From a virus, in IMG/VR virus record IMGVR_UViG_3300033553_000165, positions 32,897 through 96,896 of that record: a stretch of DNA of 64,000 bases; one strand, written 5' to 3'. A program made the translations under genes and the position numbers. The notes beneath the pieces are model-generated. The model was not told the DNA's origin and searched no databases. It saw only the letters and a list, made by a program, of their open reading frames with translations. Numbering within the stretch: the stretch's first letter is position 1; each line of letters begins with the position of its first letter. Shown one piece after another: positions 49,950-59,187 of this stretch.

Positions 49950-51455
49950 TTATACTGGACTAACATTTCCAATATTCACGATACGCACCATTTTCTTTGG
50001 AGCATAAAGGAAAGGAGTACCGTAGAGTAAGATCATAAACCTATATGCTGGGCTTAAAAGCGCCAAGTCCATTTTCATAAGCGGAGCAAGTTGAGCGAAC
50101 TCAATTACTTCGTTATCCATTTGGAACAAGATAGCTTGGTCAGTATCCGGCATAAATCTGTTTCTGTCTCTTACCGCTCCAGCAGTAGCTCCGTCGTATC
50201 CAGCTGTCTTTTCAGCAGCAGAGATAGTGAAGACTGGGTAGAAAGTCGCTTCAGCAGCTGTAGCGGCACCCTTGTTAGAGCGATATACAGTGTAAGAAGT
50301 AGCTCCATTAGCACCTCCACCGTCAGTGAAAGCTAAGTCGGCAGACCCTCCTGCAACAATAGCAGTAGCTGTAGTGGCAGAACCAATAACAGCAAGAGTC
50401 GATTCACCATAACGGTTTGTAGCCGATACAGCGAAGAAATAGTTTCCAGCGTCAGTAGCTTCCCAAGCCGAACTTCCATCTGTTCCAACCGCAGTAAGAG
50501 ATACTGAAGCTACAGGGTTTGGAGCACTTGGGGAAGTGGCACCGTTAGTAAGTCTTTTTGTTGCTCTTTTGTTGAAGAAAATATCCCAGTTAAGTCCGAT
50601 ATTCCCAAATTGAGATTCGAAAGACTTAACCCTTTGACCCATCACACCCTCAGAAAGAGCATTCGTGTTAGGCTGGATAAATTTATTCCCGTAGAAATTC
50701 TTCACAAAGTTGGAAAGAACTTTTGGCGGAGCGAATAACTGGTTTCCTAAACCGAAGTTCTGGATGATACCGTTCGCTGAATCCTCAATAACTTCTTCGC
50801 TCAACATTTTACCTTTAGCGTTGATAACTACTTCAGAACCGAAGTAAGCATCTAAATCCGCATATCCGGAATTTCTTTGGTGTTGTGCAAGGAAACCGTT
50901 AAATTCCTGAGGAACTAAGGTTTCGTCACCGAAGTAAAGAGACTTGTTCAATTGGCGCAATATCCACATTGTACCATTTTTGATTTCTCTCTCTACTACG
51001 TTTCCAACGTGAGTGTTAACTAAGGTCATAGGGTGAGTCACTGACTTCACAACTCCCATAAACTTCACTAACTGTGCACGTCTAACGTAAGTAGAGTCTT
51101 CCTCATTCGGAAGTTCTCCTTCGTTGTAAAATCCTCCTCTTTCCTGACCGTAAGATACAAGCTGGTTGTATTCTTCTACAGTGTTGTAGGCAGATTTCTT
51201 AGGGACCATTTTCCAGAAAACGATGTCGCTTTCCTTAAATGTTAAGTGCTTTAGAGTCTTGTCTAGACTTTCAACTTTCAAAGGAGCACCAGACGCTGTT
51301 GACGAATCTGCGGTATCTCTACCTGTAATCGACCCAGCCTCAAGTGCTTTTTGTAGTTGGTTTAATTCCTCCATAGAAGAACCGCCTGCGATTGAGCCCT
51401 GTCCATTACTTGCAGCAGCTTTAGCATAATCGGCTAAATTTAATCCTGGTGTCAT
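49950..51455 (-). CDS. Major capsid protein with inserted Ig/FN3-like domain
   Basis: 501 residues. The N-terminal ~300 and the last ~70 residues carry the HK97-type fold (LVKFMGVVKSVTHPMTLVN; WILRQLNKSLYFGDE; QDNEVIEFAQLAPL-type end). Between about residues 305 and 430 lies a beta-rich insert (PNPVASVSLTAVGTDGSSAW, GNYFFAVSATNRYGES, TSYTVYRSNKG) of FN3/Ig-like type, presumably displayed on the capsid surface. The gene follows the protease-scaffold gene, as usual. An AGGAG lies one base before the ATG, an unusually close spacing. Confidence 0.88.
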   Translation of the reverse strand: MTPGLNLADYAKAAASNGQGSIAGGSSMEELNQLQKALEAGSITGRDTADSSTASGAPLKVESLDKTLKHLTFKESDIVFWKMVPKKSAYNTVEEYNQLVSYGQERGGFYNEGELPNEEDSTYVRRAQLVKFMGVVKSVTHPMTLVNTHVGNVVEREIKNGTMWILRQLNKSLYFGDETLVPQEFNGFLAQHQRNSGYADLDAYFGSEVVINAKGKMLSEEVIEDSANGIIQNFGLGNQLFAPPKVLSNFVKNFYGNKFIQPNTNALSEGVMGQRVKSFESQFGNIGLNWDIFFNKRATKRLTNGATSPSAPNPVASVSLTAVGTDGSSAWEATDAGNYFFAVSATNRYGESTLAVIGSATTATAIVAGGSADLAFTDGGGANGATSYTVYRSNKGAATAAEATFYPVFTISAAEKTAGYDGATAGAVRDRNRFMPDTDQAILFQMDNEVIEFAQLAPLMKMDLALLSPAYRFMILLYGTPFLYAPKKMVRIVNIGNVSPV

Positions 51456-51508
51456 ACTCCTCTTAATTTAGATTGATAATTAATATTCATTGTTAATTTT
51501 AATACCTG

Positions 51509-53041
51509 TTATTCTACAATATTTATTCCGTGTTCAGTTTTTAATCGCTGAATAGTATTCACAGGTAGCATTTTTGAAGCTTCTAAAGAAGTCGTTGCCT
51601 TAGCAAATTCTTCGTCATATCCTCCTTTAGCAAACGATAAACCGTCAACCAAGTTCAATACTTCCTTATAGTTTCTGGTAAGACTTAAAACCTTCCCTTG
51701 TTCTACATTTCCTTTTTGAAAACTTTCTTTTTCACGAACCTGAGTAGCTTTTGTAAGAGAACGTCTCTGACCGCCCATAGGGTTTTTAATCATTTTTTCA
51801 ATTTGTTGGTTAGCTTTCTCAAGCCTTCCTTCTAAATTCCGGTTGGCTTTTTTCAAGCTTCCCAATTCCCCTACAATAAGTTCGTTCTGGTCAAGAACAC
51901 CTTTTAGTAGTTGACCTACAGCTTTGGAATGTAGGATTGAATTTGATTCAGACTTTTCAATGGCCTTTTTCAAAATCATAACGGCACCTTTATTAAGGTC
52001 ACTCCCTGCGATTTGATCTTCTTTCGCTTCGCCGGAACCTTCTGCCTTTTTTACTTCAGTTTCTTTTTTCACGTTTTCAGTTTCTTTAGCTTTTTTAACT
52101 TCTTCCACTTCTGCTTCGTCTTCCTTAAATAATTTCTTAGAAGCAGCTTCTGCTACTTCATCGTCAGACAAATTATCTTTTTCAGCTTTCTCCAGGAAGG
52201 GACTTTTTTCAATTGAACCTAATCCAAGGATATCCATAGCCTTTTTTAGATTTTCGTTGTTGATTTCACCTTTAGCCATTTTATCTTGTATTTTGTTAAA
52301 CAAATTATAAACCTTTTCAGCTTTCTCTATTGTAATATTTGGAAAGGTATCAAAAATTAAATCATACATACCTTCCTCGGACAAATCTACTACCTTATAC
52401 GTCTCCCCTTTCTTCAAATCTTTCTTTTGAGAACCGTCTACCGATTCCTTTACCAACGCTGCTCCGGACTCTGTAGATAAGGATTTCTCCTCCTTTTCCA
52501 GTTCGTCATCTTCTTCCTCAAATTCGTTAGTAGTATGTCCCTTAATTATTTGAGCAAAAGTTTTAGGATTTTTCGGCATATGTGTAATGGCTAAACCTGT
52601 TATTTTTGCTTTCTTAACTTTTTTGTAGTCTGGGTGAGATTGATCATCGCTTCCTCTCTCAATTACAGAACCCTCTATGGAATAACCTAATTTTCGTGTT
52701 TTGCTATCACGTTCCATAACTTCCGCTAATTCATAAACTTCTCTAGCTAATGGTGAAGATGGATATAAATTGGAAGCAACGTAAAAACCATCTTTTCGTA
52801 TTTCTACCAAATATGGTTCTCCTATAATTGTAGCAGGACTCTTTGTGGATTGGTGGTGCCAGTTAACAACACCTAATTTTTGGAAGTCTTCTATTTCAAA
52901 TCCGGATGGGTCAAGAAATTCGCCGTCAGAATCTTCGTCCATTGTAGAAGCGATACCTCCAAGGCGCATAACTTCAACGCCATTTTCGTCTTTCGCCTTT
53001 GAGATTTCTACAGGACAGTAGAATGTAAAATTTTTCGACAT
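51509..53041 (-). CDS. Prohead protease-scaffold fusion
   Basis: 510 residues. Residues ~1-165 form the U35/HK97-type prohead serine protease: catalytic histidine in VVNWHHQSTKSPATI, serine in LGYSIEGSVIERG. From ~175 on the sequence is E/K-rich, low complexity and helical (KKAKETENVKKETEVKKAEG; ANRNLEGRLEKANQQIEKM), typical of scaffold cores. A short folded C-terminus (VNTIQRLKTEHGINIVE) would bind capsid. A hairpin GTATC/GATAC (53043-53058) lies just before the start. Confidence 0.85.
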   Translation of the reverse strand: MSKNFTFYCPVEISKAKDENGVEVMRLGGIASTMDEDSDGEFLDPSGFEIEDFQKLGVVNWHHQSTKSPATIIGEPYLVEIRKDGFYVASNLYPSSPLAREVYELAEVMERDSKTRKLGYSIEGSVIERGSDDQSHPDYKKVKKAKITGLAITHMPKNPKTFAQIIKGHTTNEFEEEDDELEKEEKSLSTESGAALVKESVDGSQKKDLKKGETYKVVDLSEEGMYDLIFDTFPNITIEKAEKVYNLFNKIQDKMAKGEINNENLKKAMDILGLGSIEKSPFLEKAEKDNLSDDEVAEAASKKLFKEDEAEVEEVKKAKETENVKKETEVKKAEGSGEAKEDQIAGSDLNKGAVMILKKAIEKSESNSILHSKAVGQLLKGVLDQNELIVGELGSLKKANRNLEGRLEKANQQIEKMIKNPMGGQRRSLTKATQVREKESFQKGNVEQGKVLSLTRNYKEVLNLVDGLSFAKGGYDEEFAKATTSLEASKMLPVNTIQRLKTEHGINIVE

Positions 53042-53071
53042 TGTATCTTTTACGATACTAATAGTTGTCCA

Positions 53072-53482
53072 CTATATATTTAGTATATCAATGTCCATTT
53101 TATTTAGGAACAACCAATCGTAAAAAATATCTTCTTTAGTTTTGGGGTTTTTGCTTTTGTATTCTTTAGGGGAGATATCACGGTCAGCTAAATACTTCCG
53201 GAACATAATATCAAAGTGTTTCATCTTTTCGGCTTGTCGCACCGTGGTTTGAATATGTCTCGGTATGTTTTTAAATAGGTGGTCTTTTTGGGCTTGCTTT
53301 TCAAAACTCGAATAATCTAGAAAAGAAACCAAAGGTGTTTTTATTTTGAAAGGAATTAATGCGGGATTTTTATACGCCATATAATCTAGAACCTTAGCGA
53401 TTCTAATATCCGCAATCTCATTTCTGACCTCCTGATCTGATTGAGACAACCCTTCCTCTGGTATGAAATATTCTCTTATCAT
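53072..53482 (-). CDS. Hypothetical head-cluster protein, 136 residues
   Basis: Not recognised. Helical, with NPALIPFKIKTPLVSFLDY and FYDWLFLNKMDIDILNI at the end. It starts one base after the kinase/ADP-ribosyltransferase gene and lies before the protease-scaffold gene. Could be a minor head protein or a partner of the effector. Function unknown. Confidence 0.55.
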   Translation of the reverse strand: MIREYFIPEEGLSQSDQEVRNEIADIRIAKVLDYMAYKNPALIPFKIKTPLVSFLDYSSFEKQAQKDHLFKNIPRHIQTTVRQAEKMKHFDIMFRKYLADRDISPKEYKSKNPKTKEDIFYDWLFLNKMDIDILNI

Positions 53483-53483
53483 T

Positions 53484-55586
53484 TTACTTGAATTCTTTTA
53501 CTATCATTTTACTCCTATTCAAAATAATAGCGAAGTCGGTATTTGACCCCCAACCTCTTTTACTTACAATAGCGTCGTAACCTTTAATGGCCGCATAGAA
53601 CCCTCGATATGTACCTCCAGGATTTTGTATTATCTGAGCAATCACCGCATTTGTTGTATTGCTTCCATTAACCCGTAATTTTTGAATATCGTCAGATAAG
53701 GTCTTTATGGTTTGTTCTGCAACTTTAATGCTATCATTGATATCAACCATTTTCGGATTCTCTATTTTCTCTTCCGCTATCTTAAGAGCGACCGCTGCTC
53801 GGATAGTCTGAAAGTGGTTCTTCATAACGTATTGCTTCAACCTTGTATAATGCCAGTTGTAAGGAGTCGTGTGGTCAAATTTTTGTTTAATACTTACATC
53901 TGCAATATCCTTGTTTAATAGGAAGGTTTCACTAGAATTTGGTAAACTTACTTTCCAAGTTTTTTCGTCAACCTCTTCTAATTTTCCATTAACGCTTTTC
54001 AGGATAGCTTCATAATAGGTAACAACTTTTTGTATATCAAATTTTTCTGTATCGGCATAAACTTCTTCCGGCTTGCTAAATAAAAGTATATTGTAGGCTT
54101 TCTCGTTCCAGCCCATTTTTTCTTTTACGTTGAAATCAATTTCATCTTCAATTCTTTCTCTTTCATTAAGTAGTTCGTTGAAGTCGTCTTTCGCTGTATC
54201 GTATTCTTTTTTCTTTTCCTTAAACTCATCACCAAAGAACTCGTCATTCATCATTTGATCAAGTTCCTCTCCGTCTATAACCTTAGCGTCGGAAGGTATA
54301 ATTACATCAAGTACGTGATCTGGGTCTCCTCCGGCATATCCTAATGCTACATTGTAATCTTCGTTATAAGGTGGAGGATTTACCCTCTTAGCGTTAACAG
54401 CCGCATAAATTCCGGCTCCGTACATAGCTTGAGTTCCGTAGAAACATTCTTCTCCCTCAGCAAAATCCCTCATAAACTTCTTAGCAGGATTTCCATAAGA
54501 ACCCGTTAATCCACGGTTCAGCATAAGGTTTTTGGGGTCGTCTTTGAGTAGCTTCGCAAATTCCTTTTCAGTGACTACTGTAGGAGGTTTATCGAACCCT
54601 CTCAGCTTACAAATATTTGAAAGGAAAGACCAGCCATTACTGTCAGTAGCAGTAATATTTCCAGCTTTCCTCATAGCTCTACTGATTTCCCTTTCTCTTA
54701 GTTCTCTATGTGGATCTTTTTCTTCGTCAGATACATAATCCTTCAAGTCTAATAACCTATTGGTCATCGTTTCCTTAAGATCAGCGTCCTCTATTAATGA
54801 AAGAATATTATCTCCCTTAACAAGAATTTGCTTTATTTGCTTTTTTATTTGAGCGTCGGTTAAACCCGAAGCCATATATGGGTTATGTTGAGCCATAGAA
54901 TCAAGCTCATCGACATCATCGGTGAAATGGTCTCCCTTGGGACGTCCTTGAGCTGAGAATCTTAGCGCTCCTCCGTTATCAACCCTAACAAAACTTCCGT
55001 CGTCATTATTATTAAGAATATTATCGTTCTTATAGATATCCCAGTTAGCCAATAAACAATCAAGTACAAAGTGGTTAGCTATATCATCACGAAGCTGATC
55101 ATCCATAATATCGTTAGCGGCAACCGTATTAGGCATAAAATCCGAAAGTAAGGTAGAACTGTCCTTCCCCTTATACAGTTTCATATTAGGCACGCTCACG
55201 TCAAATAGCTTATAAATACAGTTGGCGAGATATTCCTCCTCAACGTGCGCTTTGCTATTCCCGTTCTTCATAACGTATTGATTCCCGTCCTTATCTTCTA
55301 CAAGTTTAGCGCCTGTAGAACCACCTAAACCCTTTACCAACTTTACGTCAGTAATTTCAGGAAAATGGTCGGTTTCGAAAAGTTCGTCGGCTGACTTAGC
55401 CTTCGCCTTCTTAGTTAATTTACGCCAATCAAGTTTTCCGGATGGCGTCATCTTTACGATAAAAGTCTCTCCGTTCACTACTTTAATATCCCCAAGTTTT
55501 AAAGCCTTCATCAATATTTGAGAAGGCTCTAATCCATTAAGGTGATCTCGTAAAGTTCTTGACTTTATGAATTCAATCTTATTCAT
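53484..55586 (-). CDS. Kinase-like / ADP-ribosyltransferase-like fusion in head cluster
   Basis: 700 residues. An N-terminal module (residues 39-60: GETFIVK...GKLDWRK) is shared with the next upstream gene. Residues ~85-255 look like a HipA/phosphatidylinositol-kinase-type kinase: glycine-loop LGGSTGAKLV, lysine in YVMK (107), catalytic N181-x-D183 ... N in LLANWDIYKNDN, and metal-binding RVDNGGALRF (201-210). Residues ~335-450 look like an ADP-ribosyltransferase: arginine 358 (LNRGLTG), FYGTQAMYGAGIYAA (382-396), ALGYAGG, and a candidate catalytic pair E440/E441. The last 230 residues are helical. I propose a virion-packaged effector like T4 Alt; that is inference from position and domains. 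Confidence 0.65.
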   Translation of the reverse strand: MNKIEFIKSRTLRDHLNGLEPSQILMKALKLGDIKVVNGETFIVKMTPSGKLDWRKLTKKAKAKSADELFETDHFPEITDVKLVKGLGGSTGAKLVEDKDGNQYVMKNGNSKAHVEEEYLANCIYKLFDVSVPNMKLYKGKDSSTLLSDFMPNTVAANDIMDDQLRDDIANHFVLDCLLANWDIYKNDNILNNNDDGSFVRVDNGGALRFSAQGRPKGDHFTDDVDELDSMAQHNPYMASGLTDAQIKKQIKQILVKGDNILSLIEDADLKETMTNRLLDLKDYVSDEEKDPHRELREREISRAMRKAGNITATDSNGWSFLSNICKLRGFDKPPTVVTEKEFAKLLKDDPKNLMLNRGLTGSYGNPAKKFMRDFAEGEECFYGTQAMYGAGIYAAVNAKRVNPPPYNEDYNVALGYAGGDPDHVLDVIIPSDAKVIDGEELDQMMNDEFFGDEFKEKKKEYDTAKDDFNELLNERERIEDEIDFNVKEKMGWNEKAYNILLFSKPEEVYADTEKFDIQKVVTYYEAILKSVNGKLEEVDEKTWKVSLPNSSETFLLNKDIADVSIKQKFDHTTPYNWHYTRLKQYVMKNHFQTIRAAVALKIAEEKIENPKMVDINDSIKVAEQTIKTLSDDIQKLRVNGSNTTNAVIAQIIQNPGGTYRGFYAAIKGYDAIVSKRGWGSNTDFAIILNRSKMIVKEFK

Positions 55587-57060
55587 TAAATTTTAGGATT
55601 TCAAGTGCTTTTTGAATACTATCTACATCAGCCTGATCCGTCCAAGTTCCTTTCACTAAATACCGCTTAACTTCGTCTTTCCAATCTTCTTTTGGTCCGA
55701 AGGCTTGAATAGCAATACTTGGATTGTTATCGTGATCCTCATTCGCTTCTTCAATTGCCCGTTTCTTATTAATAGCTTCCATCATAGTTCTAGAAGTAAA
55801 CCTTCCTGGATCAATGCTATCGATATTGTCTGAGATTATTTCAAAAACGTCTTCTCTTTCTTCTTGATCTTCGGTCTTATCGTCCAAACGGTCAATACCC
55901 GTAAAGTCAAATTTATGACGAAGGTTTCCGATAAATTGTAATTGTTCTCTTTTAGTGAAATTTATATCCTTCTTAATCGCTCTGGAATAAATAGCGTTAA
56001 TGTGAGAATCTTTAGTAAGATCGTCTTGGGTCATATTCGTAAGGAATATAATTTGACCAGTAAATTCAAACGGATCAACGTTAGAACTACTGTTCATACT
56101 TACCTTACCGATTATCCTTTTACCTCCAGAAGCTGTAGCCTTTTTCATTATACCTCTACAATCCTTTTCTGTAAGAACGTTATCCGTATCATCGAAAAGA
56201 ATTACTTTCCCGTTGTGTTGTTGTAGGATTTGTAAAAGCTGAGAAGGGGAAGCAACTTCACCTACTTCTGCGTAATCATAATCTCCATCTCCTGGTTCGT
56301 GTTCAGTCGAGTCAAAAGGACGCTTTCCTCTAATTTCCGCAACTAAGTGAAAGTTGTAAGATTTACCTACACCCGCACCACCCGATGCAATCATCAGTGG
56401 AGAATCGCTTCTTAGGAAACGGGAATACGTTTTATTAAGGTCAAAAATTTCTTGTTGTGGCGGAACGTAATGGGGCATCGAAGTTTTCATCTTATGGATG
56501 AATTGATCGGCAGCAATACGTTGTCTTTTAGTTTTTAATCCTCCGAATTTCTTTTTAATGAAATCAGGATTATCCCATTCTTCCATTTCTTCAAGTAATT
56601 CTTCATCATCCAAAATATCTTGAATACCTTGTCCGGAAGGAGCGGAAGTAGCAGCGGCAGGTGGTGGAGTTGTTCCGTCGCCCATAGCGTCTATCATTTT
56701 TCCATAACGACCAGTCTTCAAATCAATATCAGAAACATCCTCATCTCTACTTACTAATTCGTCGTAAGCAGCTTGCCTTAATTCCGGAGCATTTCCTGGT
56801 TTGTTAGCATATTCCTTTAAGGTTTTTACGTCTTTCTTTTTCAAAACTCCAAGAAGTTTAGACATATTAGAACCTCCACCTGAAGTCTTTTTTGAAGCCT
56901 TAGAAGATGCTTGTTTTCTCCAGTCAAACTTTCCAGGTTTATATTCCGTCCAAACTAAAGTGTCGCCGTGTTTATCAACTCTAGTATCTCCTACTTGTCG
57001 AGTCGCAGCTTTTGAAATGATATCGCCTAATGCTTCAGACGCTTTTTGGTTACTTTCCAT
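55579..57060 (-). CDS. AAA+ ATPase in the head cluster
   Basis: 493 residues. Residues 32-50 (GDTLVW...GKFDWRK) match the start of the next gene's product. A K/S/G-rich linker and a helical part follow. The AAA+ core has Walker A ASGGAGVGKSYNF (225-237), Walker B KVILFDDTDNVL (285-296), sensor 1 IIFLTN and an arginine-finger candidate in YSRAIKKDINF. It is not terminase-like and not RecA-like. It could be a chaperone or motor loading effectors or acting on DNA in the head. It overlaps the kinase/ART gene by eight bases, so the pair is coexpressed. Confidence 0.7.
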   Translation of the reverse strand: MESNQKASEALGDIISKAATRQVGDTRVDKHGDTLVWTEYKPGKFDWRKQASSKASKKTSGGGSNMSKLLGVLKKKDVKTLKEYANKPGNAPELRQAAYDELVSRDEDVSDIDLKTGRYGKMIDAMGDGTTPPPAAATSAPSGQGIQDILDDEELLEEMEEWDNPDFIKKKFGGLKTKRQRIAADQFIHKMKTSMPHYVPPQQEIFDLNKTYSRFLRSDSPLMIASGGAGVGKSYNFHLVAEIRGKRPFDSTEHEPGDGDYDYAEVGEVASPSQLLQILQQHNGKVILFDDTDNVLTEKDCRGIMKKATASGGKRIIGKVSMNSSSNVDPFEFTGQIIFLTNMTQDDLTKDSHINAIYSRAIKKDINFTKREQLQFIGNLRHKFDFTGIDRLDDKTEDQEEREDVFEIISDNIDSIDPGRFTSRTMMEAINKKRAIEEANEDHDNNPSIAIQAFGPKEDWKDEVKRYLVKGTWTDQADVDSIQKALEILKFNE

Positions 57061-57099
57061 TATCTTGAAAATTTTATCGTTTACTTATCATAATAGCTG

Positions 57100-58515
57100 T
57101 TAATCACTCATCCAGTGAGGCATCTCATCATATTTAAAATGAGATGTCATAATTTTTACCGCCTCATCTTGAATCTTCTTAGTTGATTTTCCAACTTCCA
57201 GCTGCTTTATTAAACTTTGGGCATTTACAACCTCCAAAAGTAATTGCATATTCAAGTTCGGATTTAACAAATCTTTAGCTAACTCAAAATTATGCCTTAT
57301 ATCCTTCTTAAATTTCTTCGGACACATTTCCTTAGCTTTATTAAGATACTCCCCAAATTCGGCTGGAGTAGAATCGTACGGAATGTATATCGCCTTTAAG
57401 TCACGGAAAATAAAATCTTCCTCAACTACATCTTTCCGATAATTTCTAAGAACGGGATAACAACCGTTAATTATTGCTTCAATTATAAACCCGTTGAGAT
57501 GTGTATTTACAAATTTAGCGTAATGGGTACTGAAGGATGGGTCAATGGCAAACTTGGAATTTCTGAGTAAGAAATTAACTTCCTCATTACTTATCAACCC
57601 CAAATATTCCATACCGTGTTCTTCCGCTCTCGTCCAAAGACTTTTTCCTACGTCTTTTTTTAAACAGTCCGGATCAGTCTTAACCGAAACGGTATATTTA
57701 GGCTTTTGTTTTTCTACATTATCCGTCATCATATAATAGAGCTCAATCCCACTTCCAGCTACCATAGTCGTCGCCTTAAACAAATAAGGAACCGCTGAAA
57801 CTAAATCTTCCATCCGCTTCATAGATTTAAAAATATGAGCAGCGAAAAAATCTACCGACCTTTCTTCCATACCTAAAAATGGAGTTGTATTTTCGTCGTC
57901 AATATAGCGTGAGTCTAAATTAAGAAGTCTGGGGATATCAAAAACCTTACACGCCTCATAACTTGTAATATGTACACATTCAAAAAACTTAATCTTGGAC
58001 TTTAATAAATTCGTCCAACTATTTCGCATATCATAATACCCGTCGTGTATTGTAAGAACTTGTTTAATACTCTCAGGAATTTCAAAATAACGGTGCCACC
58101 AATTAAACCCTTTCGCTTCGCTGGTCTTAGTTGGTACGAAACTCCATATAATAAGGTCAACCCCCTCTAAGGCTTTATTCCAATAGTCTAAACCCGTTTC
58201 TTCATTCAAACACGCTATCCTATTGGTATTCGGTTTCAATAACCAACCATAGTAAGAATTAAACCAATATCCCGTTATCTCAGATTTGGCGTAACCTCCA
58301 TTTTGACTTTTTATTTCTAAGCTGTCTTGAAAGTCTCCGGATTCTAATTTCTCTAATTTCTTATCATATTGATTTTCCGGAATACTATTTACATAATCCA
58401 ATATGATAATATCTACGTCGTGACCTAAATCCTGAAGTGCCTTAAATTTAGCTTCGATGTGAGCAACGATGCCTCCATATTTTGCAATAGCAAATGTAGC
58501 GAATCTTATTTTCAT
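57100..58515 (-). CDS. GT-B glycosyltransferase (GT4-like)
   Basis: 471 residues. The N-terminus FATFAIAKYGGIVAHIEAKF has the GG loop and helix of GT-B enzymes; a second Rossmann part (MVAGSGIELYYMM; GLISNEEVNFLLRNSKFAID; NGFIIEAIINGCYPVL) carries the E-x7-type region that binds the nucleotide sugar. Substrate unknown: it could glycosylate capsid protein, cell surface or phage DNA. It overlaps the deacetylase gene by four bases, so the pair probably acts in one pathway. Confidence 0.8.
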   Translation of the reverse strand: MKIRFATFAIAKYGGIVAHIEAKFKALQDLGHDVDIIILDYVNSIPENQYDKKLEKLESGDFQDSLEIKSQNGGYAKSEITGYWFNSYYGWLLKPNTNRIACLNEETGLDYWNKALEGVDLIIWSFVPTKTSEAKGFNWWHRYFEIPESIKQVLTIHDGYYDMRNSWTNLLKSKIKFFECVHITSYEACKVFDIPRLLNLDSRYIDDENTTPFLGMEERSVDFFAAHIFKSMKRMEDLVSAVPYLFKATTMVAGSGIELYYMMTDNVEKQKPKYTVSVKTDPDCLKKDVGKSLWTRAEEHGMEYLGLISNEEVNFLLRNSKFAIDPSFSTHYAKFVNTHLNGFIIEAIINGCYPVLRNYRKDVVEEDFIFRDLKAIYIPYDSTPAEFGEYLNKAKEMCPKKFKKDIRHNFELAKDLLNPNLNMQLLLEVVNAQSLIKQLEVGKSTKKIQDEAVKIMTSHFKYDEMPHWMSD

Positions 58516-59174
58516 TTCTTGGTATAAAATTCTTCAGGTAATTTTTTATCAATATAACCTTTCTCAAAAAATAATAAGCTTCTTTGGGTTTTGTATATTT
58601 CATAAGCGGCATCAAATTTTAGCTTATGATTTTCTTCGTTGAAATAAAGTTCCGGCTCAGATAGTCCGTGGGTGAATTCTTCCATAGAACCTTTAGCCTT
58701 CACTTTGTAGCTATGAGGAAAATCTCTATAAAATACGTCCGCATATTTTTGAGTAGTAAACCTAACGAACCAATGCATTGGATGCCCTATTCCTAAGCAA
58801 ACAACTATCTCATAATTTCGCTTTTTATATTTCTTCACTATGCTAATTATGTCTCTCCCTAATTCCGACATAAACTTTCCGCCAAACCTATGATCAAGCG
58901 TTTTCATACTATCTTCTACATTAAACTTTTTAAAATTCAGTTCCTTATAGTAAGTGTAATATGAATTGTCCTCAAATTCAACGTTAGAATTTATGTATTC
59001 GTCTATTCCAAAAAGGTCGCATAGTATTTCATCTTCCAGCGCTCTTTTTTCATTACGCTCAACTGTGAATAAAGTAACCTTACCATAATCTTCCCTGTTG
59101 AATAGGTATCGGGACGCACTAAATAATACGTCGTCTGAGTGCGGCTGGATAAGCAGCAAATTCTTTTTAGCCAT
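58512..59174 (-). CDS. PIG-L/LmbE-type N-acetyl sugar deacetylase
   Basis: 220 residues. The zinc motif of the family appears as QPHSDDVLFSA (H12, D14/D15; canonical HPDDE), and further ligands as ICLGIGHPMHWFV-like GHPMH (about residue 142). These enzymes deacetylate N-acetylglucosaminyl lipids or metabolites. Coupled to the glycosyltransferase it may process a sugar before or after transfer. Not common inside a head gene cluster. Confidence 0.7.
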   Translation of the reverse strand: MAKKNLLLIQPHSDDVLFSASRYLFNREDYGKVTLFTVERNEKRALEDEILCDLFGIDEYINSNVEFEDNSYYTYYKELNFKKFNVEDSMKTLDHRFGGKFMSELGRDIISIVKKYKKRNYEIVVCLGIGHPMHWFVRFTTQKYADVFYRDFPHSYKVKAKGSMEEFTHGLSEPELYFNEENHKLKFDAAYEIYKTQRSLLFFEKGYIDKKLPEEFYTKK

Positions 59175-59187
59175 CTAATTTTAATTT

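Noticed and set aside
53043-53058. GTATC/GATAC hairpin before the protease-scaffold gene as a terminator
   Set aside because: Stem of only five pairs, A/T-rich, no U-run; too weak to call. It may slightly affect translation start.
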